From positions 8,804 to 72,803 of the forward strand of contig CAYPIE010000022.1 in NCBI GenBank assembly GCA_964410665.1: 64,000 nt of DNA, written 5' to 3'. Below are positions 34,061 to 42,785 of this stretch, one piece after another. Made by a program: the position numbers and the translations under genes. The notes under the pieces are model-generated. The model did no database searches and was not told the DNA's origin. It saw only the letters and a list, made by a program, of their open reading frames with translations. The number at the start of each line of letters is the position of its first letter. Within the stretch, counting starts at the first letter, position 1. This DNA comes from CAYPIE01 sp964410665 (GTDB lineage Bacteria; Planctomycetota; Planctomycetia; Gemmatales; Gemmataceae).

Positions 34061-34444
34061 ATGGAGCGAGCGAACATGGAGGGAGCACGCGAGATTCTGG
34101 AGGCGATCCGGCATTCGGAGTTGGCCGCTGGTCGTTTCCGGGGGTTGCTCCACATTGTGATCGGCCGGAAGATTACCCGAGCCGATGGCTCGGTGGTCTC
34201 CGCGGGACTAACCTGGCGTGAGCTTGCCCAGTTGCTCAAGCAAGTACGTTGGGATCGGGATTACGTCCGCGAATTGGGCCTCGACCCGCAGGAACTACCT
34301 GCCCGCGATCGCCAGAGGTTCTGGTACGCCACCATCACGGCTGCGGGTGTGGATTCCGCGCAGGCCCGGGCTGATGCGGAGGCCTTGATTCCGCAACTCA
34401 CTGCGTTGGGCTTTCAAGTTGGGCCGCCACCCCGGCCCGGTTAG
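34061..34444 (+). CDS. Small conserved-looking protein of unknown function
   Basis: 127 residues, mostly helical and soluble by composition. Visible features are REILEAIRHSELAAGRFRGLLHI, then VIGRKITRADGSVVSAGLTWRELAQLLKQVRW, and a C-terminal tail of prolines (GPPPRPG). No known family is recognised; the codon usage (strong GC at third positions) is typical of coding sequence here and the frame has no competitor on the other strand, so I take it as real. A second ATG at 34076 is possible. It stands alone, divergent from the DUF4178 operon, with 246 bases between them, and could be controlled from the same intergenic region. Confidence 0.6.
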   Translation: MERANMEGAREILEAIRHSELAAGRFRGLLHIVIGRKITRADGSVVSAGLTWRELAQLLKQVRWDRDYVRELGLDPQELPARDRQRFWYATITAAGVDSAQARADAEALIPQLTALGFQVGPPPRPG

Positions 34445-34488
34445 CCAACCGGCTCGGCAGAGCAACGGCGCTTCCGCCCAGGCAGGGT

Positions 34489-35703
34489 CTACACTTTGGC
34501 CTGGTCGAGGACTTCTTGATAGAGGGACAGCATCCTAGGCAAACACACATCCAAGCGATAGCGTTCCTGGATCATGCTTACCGCGGCATCCCGAAGCGAT
34601 GTATAAGCGTCCGGTTGATCCAACACTTGATTGATCTTCCCGACCCAACCATCGATGTCATAAAAGTCAGCCAGCAGACCGGTGCGGTCGGGCAAGATCA
34701 CTTCGCGGACCGGGGCGGTGTTCGAGGCGAGTACCAGAGCCCCGCACGCCAAGGCATTCAGCAACGACCAGGACAGCACAAATGGCACGGTCAGATAAAG
34801 ATGCAGGTTGGTCAAGTTGAACAGTCGGGCCAGATCGAGTGGAGGGATCAAACCCAAGAAAAGAAATCGCGATAGATCGTAGTCATCCTGAGACAGTACC
34901 CATTCTTTAAAGCTCTTACCACCCGTGAAGCGCATGTCGCCGCCGTAACAGACCCGATCCTCCCCGGCAACCACAAACAGCACATCGTCGCGTTGATCGC
35001 AGATCCGTTTGGCCACCTTCATGAAGATATCAAAGCCGCGCATCGATTCCATCCCGCGGGTCGCATAGCTGACGATCTTCATATCCATCGGTAAGGTGTG
35101 ATTGCCGATGCGGCGTTCTAATCCAAATTGTGGTTTCCAAATCGTCGTGTCGATCCCATCGAAGATGACGCGAATTTTCTGTTGGCCAGCCTCCGGAAAA
35201 CGACCCCGTTGCCAGTAAGTCGGGCTATAGCCCAAGTCGCAATTGTCCAAATCCAGTAGGATCATGGCATTGCGGGCTCGGGCGCGTAGGCGATCGATCG
35301 GCCGTGACGGGAACTCGGTGCGAAAATCCATGTCCGAGTTTTCAATCCGATAAAAATACTCGAAATAATTGATAATTGGGCAGCCATACAGATCACGTAA
35401 AAACAAGGTGGTGCCAAAGCCCGAGTGGCCGAGCACCAGATCGGGTTGGATGTCCGGACGGGCTTCGAGCGCTTCGAACACCCCATGGGCATGCCAGATC
35501 GCATTCTCAAAGGTGCGACTACAGTAATGATTTTTCGCGGTGGCGCCGCCCTTGGTCTGATACTGGATCCGTTCGATCCCGTTCACCATGCCGCTGGGTT
35601 TCTCGCTGACAAAGGTGCAGCGATAACCGTGCTCTCTCACCAAGTAGGAAGCAATGTGGCCAAACTGAGCCGGAAAATTGGGGTGGACAAACAGCAAATG
35701 CAT
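34489..35703 (-). CDS. Glycosyltransferase family 4
   Basis: 404 residues with a GT-B fold. The N-terminal half starts MHLLFVHPNFPAQFGHIA and includes LVLGHSGFGTTLFLR. The C-terminal donor half has ATRGMESMRGFDIFM, LFVVAGEDRVCYGG and ALACGALVLASNTAPVREVI, with the usual retaining-GT4 pattern of a Gly-rich loop and a Glu two turns later. Many relatives act on envelope or capsule polysaccharides. The substrate sugar is not deducible. The gene starts 2 bases after the stop of the GntR/LacI-type regulator at 35706-36875, so regulator and transferase form one transcript; this suggests that glycan synthesis is under sugar control. Confidence 0.9.
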   Translation of the reverse strand: MHLLFVHPNFPAQFGHIASYLVREHGYRCTFVSEKPSGMVNGIERIQYQTKGGATAKNHYCSRTFENAIWHAHGVFEALEARPDIQPDLVLGHSGFGTTLFLRDLYGCPIINYFEYFYRIENSDMDFRTEFPSRPIDRLRARARNAMILLDLDNCDLGYSPTYWQRGRFPEAGQQKIRVIFDGIDTTIWKPQFGLERRIGNHTLPMDMKIVSYATRGMESMRGFDIFMKVAKRICDQRDDVLFVVAGEDRVCYGGDMRFTGGKSFKEWVLSQDDYDLSRFLFLGLIPPLDLARLFNLTNLHLYLTVPFVLSWSLLNALACGALVLASNTAPVREVILPDRTGLLADFYDIDGWVGKINQVLDQPDAYTSLRDAAVSMIQERYRLDVCLPRMLSLYQEVLDQAKV

Positions 35704-35705
35704 CG

Positions 35706-36875
35706 TCAGCCCTTCAATGCGGCATCCTCGCGCGGGGAGTGATCGGTCGTTGGCAGTTCGCGCGCCGTACTTTCGCGAACCAACAGGCGGCCCGGAATCC
35801 GGACATGGACCGGGGGTGTCTCCGGCTCACGAAGCCGGGTTTGCAATAACTGAAGCGCATGCTTGATCACGGCCTCAGCGGGATATTTATAGGTGGTCAC
35901 GCCAATAGTGAACAGGTTGCCAATCGGCAAATCGTCGAAGCCCACCACCGCCACATCCCGGGGAACCACAAAGCCTCGGGTAAACAGCTCCATGATTAAG
36001 CCGATGGCGACAGAATCCTGAAAGCAACAAACGCCATCGATCCCACGATGAAGAACCTGATCGGCCAGCCAGCGGTCACTAGCCTTACTCGACTCGAGTG
36101 CGGGCAGCTCCAAGATCACCGGGTCGCAGGCAAACGTTTGCCCTGGCGCAGCTCGCCAACGCAGTACCTGAAGATAGCCCGCAATGCGTTCATCGTGACT
36201 ACTACACGGCGAAGCCACCACCATCGCGATACGCTGCCGACCAATATCCAAGAGATGCTCTGTCGAACGCAGCCCTCCATCAAGATCATCCACGGACACC
36301 AGATCATGTTCCAGCGTTCGTCCATGCCCACGTAGGTTGCGATCGAGGAACACCATTGGTAAACCGGACTGGCGACATGCTTGGACAAACCATTCATCCT
36401 GGGCGCATAAGGCATCACTCGAGCGTGACGGCAGAAACAACACCCCCTGAATCCCCTCATCCATCGCTTTGCGCACCAATTTGCTCATGTCCAACAAACT
36501 ATGGGCATCCTCAACGCCCACCAGCTCGACAAACTCCACCGGACGTTGCCGCGCCACCGCGTCAAAGCCAGAGCGGCTAATCCCGCTCGAGAGCCGCTGC
36601 CAATCGCCTTGGGTGACCCGAAGACAAACACCCCATTTCGGACGTTCCCCCTGTTGCGCAGGGTCGGCAAGAAAGCAGCCCGAGCGATCTACTTTGCCAA
36701 TTAAACCCTTGTCCCGTAACACCTGGATGGCCCGCGCGGCCGTGACCATGGACACACCATGCTCCTCGGCGATCCCCCGTAAGGAGGGCATTCGCCGATC
36801 GGGCCAAGCCCCCGCAATAATCTGATCCTCGATGATCCGCGAGAGACGGAGATATTTCGGCGAGCTTCCTCGCAT
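35706..36875 (-). CDS. GntR/LacI-hybrid transcriptional regulator
   Basis: 389 residues. Residues 1-75 form a GntR-type winged helix (LRLSRIIEDQIIAGAWPD, PSLRGIAEEHGVSMVTAARAI, VLRDKGLI), and the remainder is a periplasmic-binding-protein-like LacI/GalR sensor (VCLRVTQGDWQ, GVLFLPSRSSD, VFLDRNLRG, VSVDDLDGG, DEIAGYLQV-like segments, GVCCFQDSVAIG and VVGFDDLPIG). This architecture is that of AraR and related sugar-sensing repressors. It would bind an operator as a dimer and release it on binding a small sugar. It lies immediately before the GT4 gene, which is probably part of its own regulon. Confidence 0.91.
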   Translation of the reverse strand: MRGSSPKYLRLSRIIEDQIIAGAWPDRRMPSLRGIAEEHGVSMVTAARAIQVLRDKGLIGKVDRSGCFLADPAQQGERPKWGVCLRVTQGDWQRLSSGISRSGFDAVARQRPVEFVELVGVEDAHSLLDMSKLVRKAMDEGIQGVLFLPSRSSDALCAQDEWFVQACRQSGLPMVFLDRNLRGHGRTLEHDLVSVDDLDGGLRSTEHLLDIGRQRIAMVVASPCSSHDERIAGYLQVLRWRAAPGQTFACDPVILELPALESSKASDRWLADQVLHRGIDGVCCFQDSVAIGLIMELFTRGFVVPRDVAVVGFDDLPIGNLFTIGVTTYKYPAEAVIKHALQLLQTRLREPETPPVHVRIPGRLLVRESTARELPTTDHSPREDAALKG

Positions 36876-36928
36876 GAGCGCTGGAATCCAATCTGAGTAT
36901 TACGAGCTCGACTGGTGCATATCTTACT

Positions 36929-37387
36929 TCACACCCACAAACAAGTCCACACAACCCACTGCCTGCCATTTTGTGAGACCTTCTCCGGTGAAATCGTCAG
37001 CGGCGCGTGATCGTTCGATAGCGCACCAAGCTTGTCTGCAATACTCATTGGTTTGTTCCTGTGATCTGTCCGCAACCCTACCAACGATGCTCCGGCCAAG
37101 AACGATAAGCCAACGGCAACCCAGTTCCAAACACTGGGTTGCTCAGCAACAAGCGACACCGCCAATGAGACACTTTCCACGGGATACAGAGCGAGCAAGG
37201 GCGTCACCACCACCGCCTTGCCACCGGAATACGCCGCAGACGTGAACAGCAGCGCAAAGCCATTCAGCAGCCCAACCCCCGCCATCCACATCCAACCTGG
37301 GATCGGAACCCCCCAGTCCAATCCTCGCCAGCCGAGGATTCCCAAGCTTACCAATATAAACGACTTGGCATCAGAGCCTGTCCCAGA
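36929..37387 (-). pseudogene. EamA/DMT-family transporter remnant (C-terminal part)
   Basis: From about 37387 leftward the frame gives KSFILVSLGILGW, WMWMAGVGLLNGFALLFTSA, YSGGKAVVVTPLLALYP and WNWVAVGLSFLAGASLVG, the last helices of a drug/metabolite transporter of the EamA type. A complete protein has ten helices and about 300 residues; here an in-frame TGA at 37390-37388 stands just upstream and the sequence before it bears no EamA features. The 45 residues after the last helix (from about RTDHRNKP) do not resemble the family, which suggests that the original end is also lost. No start with a ribosome site is visible. A decayed or truncated gene is the simplest explanation. Confidence 0.7.
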
Positions 37388-37817
37388 TCAGCCGCAACCC
37401 CCTCGATCTTGGCAAAGCGGGATGCGATCCCCCAGCCACCCTAACCAACTGTTGAAAGCAGGGCATAGCTGACCAAGGGCGGGATTCGCAGCAGCCGCAT
37501 GAATGGTCTCCCTTATAGGGCAGAATCCTCTCCAGAGTTGCTGGGCCAAAGCAGCGGGAGCTGCCTCAGCATCCCCGCTTGCAGAATCTTTAACCAGGGC
37601 CTGGTGTTCTTCGTGGGTGCGTAGGAGAGTGAATACTTCCCCACCGCCTTCAGGAATTAGGAATGCACACGCCCAACAACCGGAATGACACAAACCATTC
37701 TCGGAGATACAAAGCAGCGGGGAACCCACACGCCTGAGTAGTCGTCAGAAGAGTCGAGCCCTGAGGTGAAACACTCGCTGTAACGACTTACAACCTACGA
37801 CGAACAGACCTCCATCG
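37388..37817. other. Gene-poor stretch beside transporter remnant
   Basis: About 430 bases without a recognisable product. A minus-strand frame at 37388-37729 is open for 113 codons but has no signal, motif or ribosome site and ends at the TGA that abuts the EamA remnant. The stretch may be the decayed 5' part of the transporter or an inserted filler sequence. Confidence 0.4.
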
Positions 37818-37843
37818 CCTGCGACGGGACGTCCCGTCGCAGG
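37818..37843 (-). terminator. 26-bp perfect palindrome, probable terminator
   Basis: The two 13-base arms (CCTGCGACGGGAC and GTCCCGTCGCAGG) are exact complements with no loop bases between them. In RNA the centre would open to a small loop and leave about 11 G/C-rich pairs. It lies 12 bases after the stop of the giant dehydrogenase gene, where termination is expected. No T-run follows, so Rho-independent action is not certain. Confidence 0.6.
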
Positions 37844-37855
37844 CCGTTGCGATAC

Positions 37856-40800
37856 CTATTTAGGATCAGACGTCCTCTCCAACACCTCCAGTTTCAGATT
37901 ACGGAAACGGACTTCGGTTTTGCCGCCCGAATGAAGTTGCAAGGCGATGATGCCACGCGCTGCCCCAGCTGGATCGTCCAGATCGACACAAAGGTGGCCA
38001 TTGATGAAAGTACGCAGGCGGCTACCACGTGCCTCGATCACGTAGTTGTTCCAGCCGTCGGGTTGGAGGAAGCCCTCGCCGGACTTGTCCCAGAGAAGCC
38101 CTCGACCGTGCTCCTCGTACAGCTTCCCCCACCAGCCTGGACCGATGTCGGCTTGGTAGCCGTGTACCTCACCGTCATGGACCGAGCTGCGGAACTGAAT
38201 ACCACTATTGCCAGCGTTCCCCAGTAGCCGGACCGCTAAACTCAAGCGAAAATCCGCCACCGCCAGATCACTCACCAGCCAAGTATTCTTCTTGAGTCCG
38301 CTGGTGCGGCCAACAATCGCTCCCCCTTCGACCGACCATAGAGTCCGGTCGCCAGACCAGCCGCTTAAGTCTTTGCCGTTAAACAGCTGCGAGGCATTGT
38401 CTCGCGTCGCCAGCATCGGCACCTGTTGGTTGCCACCGAGGTAAGCGAGGAGGCCTCGGATCTCATGTTCCTTGAGTTGCAGCAACTGATTTTCCGGCAT
38501 CATTGATTGGTCGCTAAGGACCCGTTGATCAATGTCCTGTTTGGGCAGGACGATGGTCTGATCGGCGGTGCGTACGGTGACGGCCTTGGCAGTTTCTGCT
38601 TTGACGATGCCCGTGATCACCCGACCATCGAACAAGTAGAATATACTTTGTTGGTATTCTTTGGCCATCACCGCACTGGGGTCGACAATGTTACTTAGCA
38701 AGTAGTCAAGGTCGGCGCGGTTGGAGCCAGTAAGATCTGGGCCCAAGTTATCGCCGACACCGTAGAGCTGGTGGCATTGCATACAAGTGCGGGCGAACAG
38801 GGCCCGGCCGAGTTGCCGGTCGGCTTGGTCGGGTTGCCGCATCAGGTTTTTGTAACGCGCAATCAGTTTGATCTTGTCCGCAGGAGTGGGACGGATTCTG
38901 CCCCAGACGGTTTTGAGCTGCCTGGTCAGGGCATCATCCTTAAAATACTCGAGTTGCCGCACCAAGTCGGCGGTAAGATCTGAGCCGGGTAGTTGTTGGG
39001 CCTGGATCCCCTCTAGTAGCGCCCGCCCGTAAGCAACCCGCGAACACAGGGTAGCCAGTACGGCGCGTTTCTCCTCAGGGGGCAGGTTGGGGTAGAGCTT
39101 CAACAGTAGGGCCGGGGTGTTCGGGTCGTCATACTGTGCCAGTCCCATCAGCGCGACCTTGCGGACCGCGGCGTCCTTGACCAGTTGCTGCAGTAGTAGT
39201 GCCAGGCCCGGGTCCTTCGCCTCCAGGAGAGCCTGCAAACCCCGCTGACGGATCTCGGTTGGCACCGTGGCGTCTTGCACCTGGCCCATGATCGCGTTCT
39301 TGGCGTTAGCATCGCCAAACTTCAAGCTTAGAGCCAGAGTTTCCAGGCGGATTCGTGCATCATCACTCTTGCGCAACGCGGCGTAGACCTCGGGCCACTC
39401 TTCAGGCGGGCGAACCTGACGTTGGCCCTGCAGGGCGGTTCGTAGAGCGTTGAGATAGATACCCTGGATCTCCGCGGTGTCTGCCTTCTTTAGGCCGCGG
39501 ATCAGGATGGCCAATGCCCCCTTGCTATCGGTACTGCCGATGCGGCGAAACATAAACTCACGCAACCGCGGCATCGTCTTGCCCGCGGTCAGTCCTAAGG
39601 CCAGAGCCCGCTCCGGGTCCACATCTGCCAGCGGCTCGGAGGCATACCAGATCATTAACGGGAGGTTATGATCGGCCGCATCCTCGGCGTGTGCTGCCAG
39701 CGCGGCTACGATGTCCCAGCGATCCTTGACCGCTACCTGCTGCGCGGCTGAGGCAACATAAAGCCGCACCACCGGAGAGTCATCGCTTACCGCGAGCTTC
39801 GCCAGGTCACTCGGTGTCAATGCCGGCGCCGGCCGGTCGAAGCCGAGCTGCACCGCCCAACCACGGACATACGGACTAGCGTCGGTCAGCGTCTGGCGGA
39901 GTAATACTGGCTCCAAACTGCCGGTGACATGCAGGGCCCACAACGCACGTAAACGTCGGGTATCCTCCGCATGGTTGGTGGCGGTACTGGTGAGGAAGTC
40001 ACGGGCGTCCGCGGCAATCGGCCGTTTCGCAGCCCGCTCCTGAAGAACACGGCGAGTATGACGCACATACCAGTCGTTGGCGTTCAGCAACTCCTTGGCA
40101 AGCTCGAGGTCGCTCAGGGTGTGTAGGTCGACCGAGGTGGCTGCGGGATCGCCGTAGGTCACCTTGTAGATGCGGCCGTTGCTACGGTCGTGACGCTTCG
40201 GGTCATTGAGGTGGCAGGCCTGCATGTCGTACCAGTCGATGATGTAGACCTGCCCGTCCGGTCCATAGCGGAGGTTGAGGATCTGCGAAGCCCGATCACC
40301 GGTCAAGAGGAAGTCCGGGCTGTGGCTGCCCACATAGCCAGAGCCCGACGGCTTCAGGATGTCCATGTTGACCCGCTGACCGTGAATGTTGTTCATGAAG
40401 ATCTGGCCACGATACTCCTCTGGCCAAGCACCGCCGAGGTAGATCATTGCTCCAGCGTGGGCATGTCCGCCGCCCGCCTCATCCGACTTGTTGTTGCCAC
40501 TGTGGGGGGTAGCCCCAAGGTAGTGCAGGTGGTCGGCAATGGTACGGATGTCTTGGTAGGTATGCGGATTGAAGTGCTGCCCGGCCTGGCGATGGTAGCG
40601 CGCGCCCTGGATAATGTGGAACAAGTGCGGGATGACACACGCCGTACAGAATGCCTGGCCGTAGTCGTTGAAGTCTACCCCCCATGGGTTGCTGGTACCA
40701 TGGGCGAACACCTCGAATACGTGCCGGGTTGGGTGGTAGCGCCAGATACCCGCGTTGATAGGTACTCGCTCGGCTGCGGGGGTACCGGGCTTGCCCACCC

Positions 40801-42424
40801 GAGAGTGGGTGAACACGCCATGGCAGCCGTACAGCCAGCCATCCGGTCCCCAGATGAAGGCGTTCAAGGTTTCGTGGGTGTCCTGGTAGCCCCAGCCATC
40901 GAGCAGAACCTCCGGTTTACCATCGGGGACATCATCCCGGTTACGGTCCGGAATGAACAGTAGGTACGGAGCGGCCCCCACCCAGACACCGCCGAAGCCG
41001 ACTTCCAAGCCGCTCACCAGATTGAGCCCCTCGGTAAAGACCTTCCGTTGGTCGAATTTGCCATCGCCATCTTGGTCTTCAAAGATCAGGATCCGGTCAC
41101 GTCCTTCCCCTTCCTTGGCCCGCCGCGGGTATTCATACGCTTCGGCCACCCACAGTCGGCCGCGGTCGTCCAGTGCCATGGCAATCGGCTGCTTCACTTC
41201 CGGCTCGGAGGCACAGAGGCTCACCCGAAAGCCTTCGGGCAGTGTCATCGCCTCGACGGCTGCTTCGGCCTCCAACCCAGCATGTGGATACTCATCGGCC
41301 ACCAGCTGCACCTTCGTCGGCGTTGGCCGGCCAGGGGCAGTAGCGTGGAAGCGGAAGTGATCAAAGTTCACATGCCCCCAACCCCCGCGATGGTCATCAA
41401 CCAGTCGGATATAGATCTCTTGACCCTGATGTCGGCGTAAGTCAACGATGACCTGCCGTAGGGTTTCACTGGACTGACCGGAGATCTGAAAGAATGGCTT
41501 ACCGGTATCCTTGCGGACGAGTTCGACCCGGGTCTCCGCATGCGGACCGCCGTTGGCCAGGAAGGTGGCGTACGGGTGCGTCACCTTGAACGGCGCGGAG
41601 GTCAAGGTACCGGTCGGTGGGTCCTGATACCGCTCAAAGCCGCCGATCCAGTAGTCGCCACGGTGCCCGCTCTTCATGTCGCCGCGGCGTGGCAAAACGG
41701 TGTCGCCCTTGATCGGCTGATTGGCGAAGGCCTTCCCCTTGGCGGTCCAATCGGCCAGAGTGCCGGTTTCGAAGTCCAGGTTCAGCGGCCGGCCATCGGC
41801 CGCGGTGGGCTTGATGCCGTCCGCGGGCTCAGGGAACGTTTCGCCTTGTCTGCGGAGGCGGACATAATCAAGACCGAACATATAGGCGGGAACTGCGTCC
41901 GGGTTGGCGCCGACGATTTGCACCTCCAAGGTGTTGCCTTGGCGATTGAAGTCCAGCTCGTCGAAGGTCAACACGCCGGTGGTGATGACCTCGGAGTGGA
42001 ACAGGTCGATGGGCGTACCCAGCGTCTTACCGTTAAAGGCCAACTGAACAATCCCATAGTCCTTCGCACAGGTCAGGACCAGTTCCAGACTGCCTTTGCC
42101 CTGCTTGCCCGGGAGGGTGATCGTCAGTGCACCCCCCGGCCGAGCTCCGGTCCACCAAAGATGGGCGTCACCACTCCAGCAGTCCTCAGGGAGATTGCCC
42201 ATAGCTTGGCGGCGGGCCTGGCCGGCGCTGGGCTGGGCATTCAGTTGTTCGCCCTCAATGGCCCCGGCAACCCGACTGGTGGCGGGGTCGATCGGCGTTT
42301 CCGGGCCGCGCAACGCCCGGGCATTCGCCGGAGAGACGGGGGTGAGATGCTCTTGACCGTTCGCAAACCCGAAGGTGAGCGACAAGAGATATAAGCCAGC
42401 AAAGAATCGTGAAAAACGCTGCAT
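37856..42424 (-). CDS. PVC-type membrane-bound dehydrogenase with HEAT repeats, cytochrome c and DUF1080 domains
   Basis: 1522 residues from the ATG at 42424 (GGGGAGG 9 bases upstream) with a signal peptide of about 24 residues. In order: an N-terminal beta domain (NPCBM-like, about 60-190), a second sandwich around 200-360 (LDFETGTLADW), a six-bladed propeller dehydrogenase core at about 390-760 (MALDDRGRLWVAEAYEYP, IFEDQDGDGKFDQRKVF, YIIDWYDMQACH), a long HEAT-like helical region, a class I cytochrome c with CMQCH at 1214-1218, and finally a DUF1080 lectin-like module (SQLFNGKDLSGW to GIQFRSSVHDG). Such proteins are typical of Planctomycetota-Verrucomicrobiota and are thought to oxidise sugars or polysaccharides in the periplasm. 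The DUF1080 fusion adds a module linked to 3-keto-glycoside cleavage. The related GH140 and DUF1080 genes lie just upstream. Confidence 0.9.
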   Translation of the reverse strand: MQRFSRFFAGLYLLSLTFGFANGQEHLTPVSPANARALRGPETPIDPATSRVAGAIEGEQLNAQPSAGQARRQAMGNLPEDCWSGDAHLWWTGARPGGALTITLPGKQGKGSLELVLTCAKDYGIVQLAFNGKTLGTPIDLFHSEVITTGVLTFDELDFNRQGNTLEVQIVGANPDAVPAYMFGLDYVRLRRQGETFPEPADGIKPTAADGRPLNLDFETGTLADWTAKGKAFANQPIKGDTVLPRRGDMKSGHRGDYWIGGFERYQDPPTGTLTSAPFKVTHPYATFLANGGPHAETRVELVRKDTGKPFFQISGQSSETLRQVIVDLRRHQGQEIYIRLVDDHRGGWGHVNFDHFRFHATAPGRPTPTKVQLVADEYPHAGLEAEAAVEAMTLPEGFRVSLCASEPEVKQPIAMALDDRGRLWVAEAYEYPRRAKEGEGRDRILIFEDQDGDGKFDQRKVFTEGLNLVSGLEVGFGGVWVGAAPYLLFIPDRNRDDVPDGKPEVLLDGWGYQDTHETLNAFIWGPDGWLYGCHGVFTHSRVGKPGTPAAERVPINAGIWRYHPTRHVFEVFAHGTSNPWGVDFNDYGQAFCTACVIPHLFHIIQGARYHRQAGQHFNPHTYQDIRTIADHLHYLGATPHSGNNKSDEAGGGHAHAGAMIYLGGAWPEEYRGQIFMNNIHGQRVNMDILKPSGSGYVGSHSPDFLLTGDRASQILNLRYGPDGQVYIIDWYDMQACHLNDPKRHDRSNGRIYKVTYGDPAATSVDLHTLSDLELAKELLNANDWYVRHTRRVLQERAAKRPIAADARDFLTSTATNHAEDTRRLRALWALHVTGSLEPVLLRQTLTDASPYVRGWAVQLGFDRPAPALTPSDLAKLAVSDDSPVVRLYVASAAQQVAVKDRWDIVAALAAHAEDAADHNLPLMIWYASEPLADVDPERALALGLTAGKTMPRLREFMFRRIGSTDSKGALAILIRGLKKADTAEIQGIYLNALRTALQGQRQVRPPEEWPEVYAALRKSDDARIRLETLALSLKFGDANAKNAIMGQVQDATVPTEIRQRGLQALLEAKDPGLALLLQQLVKDAAVRKVALMGLAQYDDPNTPALLLKLYPNLPPEEKRAVLATLCSRVAYGRALLEGIQAQQLPGSDLTADLVRQLEYFKDDALTRQLKTVWGRIRPTPADKIKLIARYKNLMRQPDQADRQLGRALFARTCMQCHQLYGVGDNLGPDLTGSNRADLDYLLSNIVDPSAVMAKEYQQSIFYLFDGRVITGIVKAETAKAVTVRTADQTIVLPKQDIDQRVLSDQSMMPENQLLQLKEHEIRGLLAYLGGNQQVPMLATRDNASQLFNGKDLSGWSGDRTLWSVEGGAIVGRTSGLKKNTWLVSDLAVADFRLSLAVRLLGNAGNSGIQFRSSVHDGEVHGYQADIGPGWWGKLYEEHGRGLLWDKSGEGFLQPDGWNNYVIEARGSRLRTFINGHLCVDLDDPAGAARGIIALQLHSGGKTEVRFRNLKLEVLERTSDPK

Positions 42425-42602
42425 CGTGGTTGGCCTCCCCTGCTGGGAAGTGGAGCGGAAGACGGCAAGAATCGGATCGCAACGGTGCGTAGAGCGGCGT
42501 TTCCGAGTCATCAGCCCCCCATTGTAAAGCGCTGGTCAGGCCGTCACCAGCAGGCAGACCAAGGAATCGCACCTGCACCGACCTGCCTCCCTATTTGGAG
42601 GG

Positions 42603-42656
42603 ATAACTTGACGAAAATTATAATATTTTAATTAAATATGTTGTGACTCAAGTTAT
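42603..42656 (+). promoter_or_regulatory. A+T-rich promoter flanked by a 9-bp inverted repeat
   Basis: ATAACTTGA (42603-42611) and TCAAGTTAT (42648-42656) are exact inverted copies, 36 bases apart. Between them lies the only strongly A+T-rich patch of the neighbourhood. TTGACG (42608-42613) and TTAAAT (42632-42637) with an 18-base spacer could be a promoter reading toward the GH140 gene at 42786. A smaller repeat, ATATTT-5-AAATAT, overlaps the -10 area. An operator pair for a regulator is a reasonable inference. The rest of the 361-base gap between 42424 and 42786 shows nothing else. Confidence 0.5.
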
Positions 42657-42785
42657 TCTCTTGATTCACGCGAAATCGACGCCCTCGCACCGTGGAATCG
42701 ACACGCGCGGCCAATCAAGCTATTCTTGAGCCCATCGTGCCCGAGCGACCTCCCGGTTCGCCCTGCCTTGAAACCCGAGGTACCT

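Noticed and set aside
37388..37729. A 113-codon minus-strand frame as an independent gene.
   Set aside because: It has no start context or family features and ends exactly at the transporter remnant.
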